Shown here piece by piece: positions 46,643 through 58,600 of a DNA stretch of 64,000 nt (within the stretch, counting starts at the first letter, position 1; each line of letters begins with the position of its first letter). Made by a program: the position numbers and the translations under genes. The notes under the pieces are model-generated. The model saw only the letters and a program-made list of their open reading frames with translations. It was not told the DNA's origin and did not search any database. The DNA is from Vanilla planifolia (taxonomy: Eukaryota; Streptophyta; Magnoliopsida; Asparagales; Orchidaceae), in the NCBI GenBank assembly GCA_023846275.1, contig CM043871.1:29790569-29854568 (forward strand), written 5' to 3'.

Positions 46643-49600
46643 CTAACCAGGCACAGATTCTGAAGTAATCTGCCTGTTGGTACTCCCATGAGCGGCGTAA
46701 CCGGCAAGAGGCATGGATTTCTGGGCAAAGTCGAGTAACTGCTGCCGCTGAGATGCATTTGCGTGGAGAAGACTCGCATGCAGAAGCTCCATTGGCATTT
46801 CCTTGCCGAAGACTTTGTTTACCTCCGATCCAGCTTCGGCGATATCAGTTCCCTGAGCAAGCAACGAGTGTATGATACTGTCGTATTTAGTTAGGCAATA
46901 CTTGGTTAGCAAACCAAAGAATGCATCGAAAGAAGCTTTCCAAAGAGCTGCGCTTGGCATAGTGTAGCAGAGAGCAGCATGAGGGTCATTGAGCAGGCCT
47001 CTTGCTTTTTCAAGAACAGATATTATGATCATGGAGGCCCCGTCCCCGGAAGCACTTCCAAGTGGTCGAAGAGGAGGCTGCTCCGATGAACAAACGACAG
47101 CAGCAAGGCAAGCACTGAGTGAGCTGAGATTCATGCCTTGCACGCACGATGAGACGGTCCGAACAAGATTCGTCCTTGTTTCTGCTGCGCCGGCATCGGA
47201 AGACAAGCCTCCAAATAGAAACCTCAGGTGACGAAATATCGCCATGCAAACTATTCGAGCAAGGTCGCTTCCGGGGTTAAGAAGCCCAAGGTACTGCATG
47301 AGAAGCTTTCTGCCTTTTGGGAGGGAGGTTAGACGAAGGAACACAAGGTCATCCTTTGGAGTAAGCCCAACAGAGTGACCTACATCATCGGTTCCAAGAG
47401 GATCAGCAAGCTGGAGGGAGGCTGCAAGGCCTTCAAGAAGAATCTGTCGCTTTTTCCTGAGCTGGGAGTCAACAGGTTGAGACTGGTTAAACTGTAAAAG
47501 GCGATCGATATCATCGATATCAAGGAGAAGGCAGAGTCCATCCTCAATGGCGATTCTTGCAGCCAACATTGGCTCTTGTTCAAGTGGCTTTACTGTAGAT
47601 TTCTGTTCGAGGATTCCATCTTCGAGAGCTGATGGGGAATCCACTTGGAGAAGGGGACGAGGCCTTCTTATGGAAGAAAATGAAAACCGGCCAAGTGCAT
47701 CAATTTGAAGATATGGGTGTGGCTCATTATTTGAGCGTGTCCGAGAAGTCAGATCTCGGATGAATGCAGGACAGAAATGGTGCTTCAGTCCAGAAGCAGC
47801 AGATTTCTTCGCCACACAGGCTTGGTGATAGTAGTCATCTATGTAAGGATCATTGCTGTTCGTTGCAGCAAGCTGAATTCTCAAAATGCTTTCAATTTCT
47901 TCTGAAGACATGTGTTTTGATCTAAAATGAACTAATCCACTTTCACTCTTCTGGCTACCAGAGCTAGAATTCTGATGAGAACCTCGAGCATATTGCCTTC
48001 CTTTATGGGATGGTTTGGTTCTAGGCTCTCTCACGTCGACAATATCCACAATTGCATCAAAATTGTTTGAAATATGAGAGAAAAGTTGGGTGTTGAAACT
48101 CTGAGGTTGCAACTGCACCAAATGGGACAAAGATGGCTTAAGATATGACCTTTGCTTCTGCTGAAGTGAAAAAAGCTGTGAAGTCATCAAGCCTTTCGAA
48201 TGTGATATTTGCTGCTGCAACAAACCAGGGGCTGGAATTGGATTATCCCTACCAAAATGGATCGTTTGATTCATCCATTGATTCTTTGGCCTACTATTAA
48301 TCAGACGGTTGGGAGCAAATTGGGCCATGTTGCCCCCATAAGTCGGATCGTTAATATGTCCTGGTAAATGAAGGTGGGAAAGGGCAAATGGTGACATGTT
48401 ATGGGCACACAAAGGTAACTGAGATGCTGCATAAAGAGATGGGAAGTTTGGTTCATGTACTGAAGACTCTAATCGATCACCCAGTGGAGGGTAAGATGTG
48501 AAAGAGGAATTGGGTAGAAGTACAGGGTCCCTCATATGCTGCTGTAGCACAGGTTGCTCAGGGTACGAGGACGCTCTATACAATGACTTTGGTTGAGAAT
48601 GGCAAGCAGAAGAAGACTGCGGTTGCGACCACCACCGATGATTACCATCCTGAACACTTCCAGCATCTAATATTTGCTGGTCTAACCAATTTGAAAACTC
48701 TGGTTCTGGTGTCCAGTCGACGGTGGAGGAACCTGAGAACATGTAGCAGAACTATCTCATCTAAATGAAACAAGAAAATTTAGGTAATACAGAGAACAAA
48801 TGCAAGCCACTAAGCCACTTTGAAAAAATTTGACAAGACAAGGAAAGCGTAATAATGGAGAAGTGGATTCCCAAAGTCCTCAATAACCGAAGGTTTAAAA
48901 ATACAAAGACTTCAACAGCTTAGAAAAAAACCTATGAATTAGAATGTCTAGTTTAAGCAAACGCAGAATTCTCCATAGTTAGTAATTCAAAATTATAACT
49001 GTTACTAGGGATATTGGCAAGTAAATAAGTTATTAAGAATATGATGTATTAGGAACACTAACTATGAAAATATTCTAAACAAATCCTCTTATTATTTTAC
49101 TATAATTTTTTCTTATTCTTTTTTCTTTATTTATTCTATTTTTTTATTTACAAGTTATCTTTCCAAGTAATGACAAGTATCTTCCTTTCATCCAATATGG
49201 TACTTCAAAAATACAAGACTTCAACAGCTTAGAAAAAACCTATAAATTAGAATATCTAGCTTAAGCAAATGCAGAATTGTCCATGGATAAGTAATTCAAA
49301 ATTAAAACTGTTATTGGGGATATTGGCCAGTCAAGAAGTTATTAAGAATATTGATGTATTAGGAACACTAACAATGAAAATATTCTAAAAAAATACCCAA
49401 CAAATCTTCTTATTATTTTAGCAATAATTTTTTCTTATTTTTTGTTCTTTGTATTTGTTCTATTTTGTGTATTTATTGAAATAATGACAAATATCTCTTT
49501 CTTTCATCCAATATGATACCAAAGCTCTGTTTCCAACCTTCTTCAATAGTAGCTTCCCCCTTCTCTCAACCTCTTTTACTTCTGCTTTCTTTCATCATAA

Positions 49601-52600
49601 TCCCCCTCTCTCATCAATCTTAACTACCAAAACCATGGCACTCTATTGAGGCTGTAGTCATCTAGACTGCCACCTCTTCAACATAATTCATATAGTATAA
49701 TTCAAAGCCTAAATGGAGCCTTACCCTTCTCTCTTCTTCACTCAAACAGACCTTTTCTTTTTCCCTTTAACCTCTCTTCCTCAACATAATTAGTCGAGTA
49801 TCATTCCAAGCCTAAATGGAGCCTTACCCTTCTCTCTTCTTCACCCAAACAGACCTTTTTTTTTCCATTTAACCTCATGGGTCAACCTCATGGGTTTTTA
49901 GTTGTGTAAGTTCTATTCACTCTTTTCATCCTAGATTTTTCAAACTTTTTTCTTATGTTATTAAATGCATTTTTCATAAAAGGAATAACTATTATGATCC
50001 CTTAACCAAACACATGTATATTTTCATGGATCTTATCTTTTATAAAACATTCTCCCATACTATCATACTATTTCAATGTCAATAAATATTTCTATTACTG
50101 CTCCACTTCCATCACTTGCTCTCATTCATCCTTCACAATTTTACAATTGATTAACCTAATTGCCTCACACTAACATACAACCCATCATGATACCATTCAA
50201 GGTTAAGCATCCACCTATTATATTACATCTAAACTTTTCAATTGCCATCCATAAAGGTTTATGCTAAATAACTACTCACCCTACATATTATTTTATTTCA
50301 TTTGATCAATTAACTTCCTCATTTCATTGTTTTGTCTTGCTCTATATTCTTATAACAAATCACAAGGCACTCTTAGATCTTAAATGAAAACATACAATGA
50401 ATATTTAAATGTAAACACTAATTGATCATCATAAGTGGTAGTTGGTCTCAACATCTGCTAATGTCACCCATTCATTGTCAGTGTTCATTATTAAGTTTCA
50501 CACAAATGAAGTCATTGACCGATACAAAGCGTGTTTGGTAACCAAAGACTATACCCAAGTTCATAAGAGCAATTACTTTGAAATGTCTTTCCCAATGACT
50601 TGGTTTAATTCTATTCATCTTATTCCTATTATTGCAATTATCAAAGGAACCCTCATTGACCGATACAAAGCGTGTTTGGTAACCAAAGACTATACCCAAG
50701 TTCATAAGAGCAATTACTTTGAAATGTCTTTCCCAATGACTTGGTTTAATTCTATTCATCTTATTCCTATTATTGCAATTATCAAAGGAACCCCTTGTTC
50801 CAAATGGATATGAACGATGTATTTGTTTACAATAATCTCTTCAAAGCAGTTTACATGGAGCAACCTCAAGGGTGTGCTGCTCACAAGTAAGCAAGATTGG
50901 TAAAATTCAGAATGTTATATATGAGTCAAAAAAAACTTTCATACCAATTTTAATAAACTCTATAAGGCCCATGCTAAATTGAGCATGCAAAGTAACATAG
51001 TTGATTGTTATATTTTCATTCATTGTTCCTCTGAAAAAGTGACCTTTATAGTTTATGATAATGTTCTTACTTAAAGCAATGTAACTAATATTAAAGAATT
51101 CAATTATTTCTTTTAAAAAACATTTGCTAACGAAAATCTAGCTTCGCCAAAACATTTTAATGGCATCAAGTTTATATATAACAAAGGTAGTGCCTCTCTC
51201 TCTCTCTCTCTTAAAAAATATGTCATAAACCTTCTTAAACAAATTAGGGTTCATGGATACAAACTAGCCAATTATCTTATAAAAACTTTTCAAAGTTCTA
51301 AAGATAATGAACCCATTGAAGACACTTCATTATATTCGTCTAGTTGGGAAGCTAATCGACATATCATCTAACCTGGCATTTCTTTTTCTATTACGATAAT
51401 AATCCAACATATGTAAAATCCAATGAAGCATTGGGAAGAAATTTAAGATATTTTAAAAATCTTCAAAAGAGTGCTTGTACAACAAAGCAACAAACACTTG
51501 CAAATTGAAGCTTATTGTGAAGCTAACTATGCCAAATCTATGAAAAATTGAATGTCTAATTTAGGATATTATATCTTTATAAAAGAAAAACATGTGCCTA
51601 ATTTAGGATATTATATGTTAGATTTCCTAAAAGATGGTCTAGACCCATATTTCAATATTGGACAGTGCAATAATGTACACAAAAACCAGTATCCTCTACA
51701 AAGATAATGCAAACCTTAAATGGGCGAGCTTGCCATCCCACTAAGCATCATCAAACTGGGTCATGTTGTCAGCATTTCTATAACCATGAGATATTATTCA
51801 GAACCATCTAAATAAGGTCAAACACCAAGTAGTCACATGACAATTGACCATCATGGCCAACTCCGTTAGCTTATGGACAGCTACAATGATAATAGAACAG
51901 TGGTCATCCTCCAATCATACCCTCAACCATGGCAATAACAACCTAAGCTCTTCTAGCTTCCACAACATTAACCACAATAGCAAACAGTTCTTGCTAATAT
52001 TAAATATAAAATTCACTAACTTGTAAAACGGTAGAAAACTCATCCTTGTTAATGTGACAAATGAATCTATCAAAGATTTCTTAAAGAGATCTCAAAGATA
52101 GAGAATAAAGGATTTTTAGAATTCATTAGGTCGCAATGACCTAATGAAAGTAGCTCGAGTCAATAGAAAATCTTCTTTATCAACTTCTTTGGAGGCATTT
52201 TTGAATTATAGGATAAAGAGATCAAGGGATTCACTCTCAAGTTGGCCCAAATAAATGAGAGATTTAGATATTTCCTTTGGCCTAATACAATAAAAAAATC
52301 CCTAACTGAATAAAGGAAAATGTGGAATTGAGAAACAACTTCTAGAATCACTTTACAAAATCTTTAAAATAAAAAAGAATTTACGACTTACATGTCCATT
52401 GAAGACATACAAACTAACTATAGCTTTAAACTCTATAAAAATATATGAATCATAATATACATAAAAGAAAGTGGAGTATAGCATTTAAATGTTTGGTTGT
52501 AAAACAATTTTGTTAAAGGAAAGATTTTCCTGTGGCATAAGGGTTACATCCATATGCTTATAAAAAGTAGGATTCTTTATTAAAGGGGTAAAATATCCTA

Positions 52601-55600
52601 CCAGATTTACATAAAAATATAAAGGTTGATGACCAAACAAATGAGGTTGAATCTTAAATCATGGTTTGGGGAAAAGAGACGTAGACCAGATCGGAGCTCC
52701 CATTGATTAGGGAATGAATTTGAGAAATTTAAGGCTCCCACTCAATCGACAAATCAGAATCATACAATAAATATTGTTGTAGAACTAAAAAATGGCATGA
52801 TTATTGAGAAGATTACTTGAATTTTTCCAATAGACGGAATCATACATGACCCAAATTCGACATTCAAACGCTGTGAAGTTTTTGAGTGGAATTCTAGGGT
52901 CAAAGATTGAGAAACCAAGTACAAGCATCGAACTTTGGGAGTGTCTAGGAATATTTGAGACTTTGTAATAAAATTTTGTGGTGATGATCATTGCTCAAGA
53001 TATTATAATTCCATGAGTCACACGTTGGAAGCTTTCATTGTTTGGAAGTACTCAAAAGAGTCTCCATATACCTTTAGGTATTTTGAATCTAACTAAGAAC
53101 TTAGATCTTAATCCCCCTCATTCCCTCTCTCTCTCTCTTCTTCTCCTTCTCACAACTAATTATTACATCCTCTCTCTACTTTTGAGGAAGACCTTCATGA
53201 GTGTGCAATAAATCAAATTAGGAAAAAGAATTGCAAGTGATCTCTCTTCCTCTCAGTAGCACTTCTTTAGCCTTGTCGTCAATGATCCAAGCTAAACTAA
53301 GGATCAAACTCCAACTACAAACATCTAAGCATTTATATGAATGTCATCTAGACTAATGAATTCACACTAATTTTCTCATAATGTCTAACAAATACCATAT
53401 CTATCTCATTCACCTATTAATAGTCTAGATTAAAACCATTTCTTTGTAATCCTTAATGTAGTTACTTGAGAAAAGGATTTACAAAAGTTGATAATTCATA
53501 AAAAATTACCACTACTGAATACTACATTAGAAAACAGGTTTGCTGCTCAATGAACTGCTATCATATCTAACATTGGTACTGTGCAACAAACCTAAGTTGC
53601 GACTGGTCACTTTATACCATAACATGACTGATTGTTTTGTTATAACCATTGAGAGTTCACTCGTACGTGTTTTAAAAGAGCAATGGAGACAATTTGCTTG
53701 AACCAAATTCAAAGAGTAGAGAAGAAACTTCACTTGAACCAAATACACACAGAGAAGAACAAAGAGAATAAGCATTAAATTTGTGTATAAACAGAAGTTA
53801 GAACACTATTTGGATATGTGGTTGTAAAATTTATACGATTTTAGCATAAAAAAAATGTTTGAAAAGCATTACGTTCAAAAAGCAATGCACAATTGGTGTA
53901 GTAGAAGCAACACTTACTTTCTCTTGAAAAAGAACCTGTATCACCAATTACTCCTACATTTCTTGGTTCACTAACAGTTCTGTTCAACTGAAAGTAAGGG
54001 CCAACAAGAATCAATAACTTCGAAGTAGCACAAATATGCAACTAAATATTAATAATAGCAAGGCTTTGTCTGAGTATGAAAAAAAAAAACGAATTGAAAT
54101 AAAATAAAATTCATATGATGACAAATTTAGGATATGTAAGGTACACCAGAATGCATAGGATATTATCATATGTATTTGAATGAAAATGCTAAATGACACC
54201 ATCTGCTATCACATGAGAAGACAGTACATTTGCCGGTACATTTGTATTAAAATGTTAGCTAGAAACACATAAATAGATGAATGAGGACATACCAAGGCAG
54301 AACGAGGAGAAAAATGAACATACATAAATGAGTAATGTGGACAAGCTTTTTAAACAAAAATCTGAACATGTGATAAATTTCAGTGAGCTAGAAGGCACAT
54401 AAGAAAACAAAAAATGCAATTAGCAAAGTTTAACCTTGATGCAACTGAAAATACTAGAAATGTTCCTTCACTTAACCAATTATTGTTATTCATTAGATTG
54501 AGATATGTACATCTAGATTCATTAATGGGGATTACAGGAGTAAGCTTATTTCTACATCTTAAATTCTTCTCAAATGGATTAGATTCATTGATTTACTACA
54601 AGAAGCAAGCTTCTTAACTTAAAACATTTTGAGAAATGGTACTTAACATAGCTTCATGGACATATTTCAAGGAAAAATCTCCTCAAGCTTGTCATTGTTC
54701 TGCTTTTTCAGTTTATGTTTTTTATGATCAAATCAAAATTCGAAGTTTCAATAGAGAAGATTATTTTCGAAGATTGGCATGGAGAGCAAGTTGTCATTTT
54801 TATGTATCCTTGGTTTCATGATGATAACATGAATGACAAGATGGATACGATATGTTTCGGAATTCCATGTAAAATAATATTTGGAGACTATGCAAGACTA
54901 GAGAATGGCATTTTCAGTGCCTTAATATTTTCTTGATTGGTTTTCCTTATGGCAACATTATGGGTTTAGCACAAAGTCTTAACGTTTCTAGAGAGTTTAG
55001 TTTTGTCGTCTACTAAAAAGGATCTTCTTCTATTTGGATGTTGTATTGCTTTTGTAACTTTTGTTTGATTGTTTCATATATCACTAAGCAATCTTTAACC
55101 GTTTGGTTACATTGCGCTTTAAATGCTAAGGATCACCATTTCTAAAATAATGTTATAATTTTTACAAACTATGAACATTTTGTAAGGTTTGAGGCAAACC
55201 TCATCAACATCTTTTTGTTGATTGTCACCATTTCTAAAATAATGTTATAATTTTTACAAACTATGAACATTTTGTAAGGTTTGAGGCAAACCTCATCAAC
55301 ATCTTTTTGTTGATTGTCATTCTTTTCTAAGATTTTGGAGTAAGTACTAAATAGGTTTGGTTGCATTATATGGGCCAAGCAATCCCTTGTACATGTTTAC
55401 AAAAATGAGAAAAGTCTAGAATTATTGCATAAACATAAAAATATAATAAGAAATGCTTTACTGCAATTGCTGCTTGGTAAATATGGTAAATATGGCAAAA
55501 TAGGAAAAGAAGAATTCTTCTTCAAAGGCATTCATAGCCTAATATGTCAAACAAAATGTATAATAATAAAAATAGTCTCATCAAGATATGTAACCCCCTA

Positions 55601-58600
55601 ATTCCCCTATGAATACCACCAAGAGTCAAGATGGAGTCACCCTCAACTAGGCGTCCACACCAACCCAATCCACTTGCAAGCAACTTAAGATAACATTCAA
55701 AGGGTCTTCAATACAACACAAAAAAAAAGAGCATTCAAGATGGTCACAAATCATAGCACTGATACTAATTACTCACTACCCTTTGATGTATCTTCTACCT
55801 ATACATTCTATTAGACCCACAAAAGAGACAATAGAACAAAATTTTTGGCCTTCAATAAAACTAAGTTGATAGTTTCACCACAGCAAAAGATAAAAAGATT
55901 TGAAAGTTGTTTCTAATAGAATCGTAGAAGTTGATTTTAATCCACATAGGAAGGAGAACCTAGGACGATGAAGTTGGGTAAAAGAAGGCCTCTAAGGAAC
56001 AAGTGGGGGAGCCATTAGCACATGGAATTTTCACAAATATATAAGATGGAATCACCTTTTATGAAACTGACAACTACGAATCTATTAGATGTGATAAAGG
56101 GAGACCATGAAAACTAAGGAAAGCTGATTGCAACTATCTAACGATGACAATTGCCATGAAGGCTAGAAGGCCGAGCATATCAGCTGGCATTGAAGCAAGC
56201 ACCAGGTGAATCTACTAAGGAAATGCAACCCACTAAATAATCGAACTTTAGAAGAAAGAATTGCCCAAAGTCTCTAAAAAAAGGTAGCCCCATAGGAAAA
56301 TATTTATGACAGAGATGTCGTTACTCATGAACCTTTACCACATCAAAACAACCTTTGGCAAAAAATTCAATGAAAAGCAATATAACATAGATGCATGCAA
56401 AATTTACAACACCAACCTTCATGACTTGTATTATCTCCAAATCTCTCTCTATATATGAATTATTTGTAAGCAACCAAGTATCCTTCACCTGTTTCTCATC
56501 ACCTATTACCAAACCAATATGTCCTTAGGGTGGAACACTAAGGAGAGGGCAACAAACCTATCTATTAATTCATACCCACATATCCTTATGCATCACTCAT
56601 CCCAATGTCTATCCTCATCTAATAACTTAGACAACTCCACATCATTATTGGATTGGGCATCAACACAACGTAAGGACTCTATCCAAATGCCATGCATGAC
56701 AAGACAATTGACTCAAGAACAAATCTTCCAAAAGGTGAAATCCATTGCATAAGAAAAAGAACCTTCGTACCCAAGAGTTACCTCGTTTAATAATGAAATA
56801 GACCTTTCTCCCAAAAACATATCTCTCTCCCTAAAAGCTTGTTAGCCACCAAAGCCACTGTCCATGCATTCAAGATGTGGATACAAGCTACCCCAAACTC
56901 TTGAGCCAAAACACTAAGTTCCAAGAAATATTGTGAATATCTTGACTCTTGACCCCCCCCCTGCTCCAAAGGAATCCCCTCGCCAACCTCTCTAGCACTA
57001 ACATTGTGATAAAGTGCAACATGGAGTAAATGGGATGGAAATGAGTACATTGCTGTTTAGTCTAATAGGTTCAACAAGATACAAGGTTCTAACACTCCAA
57101 GTAGCAATGTTCTACCTAATCAAAATCAATAACATTTGACAAGTCAATGGTTGTGGACCACCTGCCAATAAATAGGAACCCAAAGCACCTCCCCTCCTTG
57201 GCATGCCTACATCTCAACTTGGTCACAATCATAGCCCTTCTCTTGCTGAGAGTACGACTAATAAAAAAAACCATGAATTTCTCTCATTTGAACAAAATGG
57301 ATAAAATCTCCTTAGCTTTCTAGGAAGTATTAGCAGCAAATAATAATGTATCATTAGCAAAAAGAGATCACAAATGATAGGGTCTTGAGGAACAAATCTA
57401 AATGACATGTAAGAAACTCTACTGAATCATCCACTAAATCAAGAACAACAATAGCTCAGAGAAAAGGATGAAAAAGAACAATGAGATGGAACAATGCTAC
57501 TTTAAGCTACACAAAGCCTTAATCCAATCAAATCGGATCTAGTTGACAAACAAAGCAAATCTAGGCAAGGGGATACAAGAATCTAGATACATCACACCGC
57601 TAAAAACCTTAAGAGCTAAAGCATAACTCACAAGTGCTAGTACCTACAATAATAAGCATGATCAACAACAACCTACATTGTCATCAAGTGTTGAATTTTG
57701 AGGTAAATAACTTGTGCATGATCTCCTAAGCCTACATGTAGTTGTTGGCGATATGTTGACCTAGAATACAAAGGCCCTTGTTGTCTAGCAATGAGGGGCA
57801 TAGCCTGTTCTATATCTAGTTGATCAATAGCTTTACCATTACCGTTTAGATTATTGTGCATAGGCATGATCAACAACAACCTACATTGCCATCAAGTGTT
57901 GAATTTTTTTGAGGTAAATAACTTGTGCATGATCTCCTAGGCCTACATGTAGTTGTTGGCGATATGTTGACCTAGAATATAAAGGCCCTTGTTGTCTAGC
58001 AATGAGGGACATAGCCTGCTCTACATCTAGTTGATCAATAACTTCCCCATTACAGTTTAGATTATTGTGCATAGGCTAATACAATGAAACTAGCCAGGCC
58101 AATTGTCCCCATAGGCATGCAAAATAAGGACAACCAATATATCCTTCCACCTACACAACATAGACCCTATGTGGAGGAAGTAATGCAAGAGGGCTTTAAT
58201 GGGGTCTTCGTTGTTAATGTCCCAATACTCCAAGAAAGAACTAATGTTACCATTGATGCTTGACATACAAAACCCCCAAGGCAAAACAACTTCTATGGCT
58301 TCCAAGGGCATCACTTAAGAACAATCAATATTTAGATCCAAAGGGTGATGAGCTCACATTCCTAGAGCACCTTGAAGATGCATTTCTTTGTCAACATCAA
58401 TTGCTTTTGCTGAATATCACCTCCATTGGAAGTGCGGCCACCACATTGCAAGGTCTTGTCAACCATGTGGGTTGCCAACAAATCATTCCCAGCAACACCC
58501 TTACAATCAACCAGGTCATTAAAATTGTCACAAATCCTTTGTTGTGAACTTGGCAAATGACTACCATCACAAAGCTAAAGCTATGCCAAGACATGACTCA

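Noticed and set aside
46989-47249. Open frames antisense or shifted inside the large PAT1 exon
   Set aside because: They are shadows of the PAT1 coding frame, which has clear family homology.
48732-48742. ATG at 48740-48742 as the PAT1 start
   Set aside because: The exon begins at 48732 after an AG acceptor, and the upstream exons supply the conserved N-terminus in frame.
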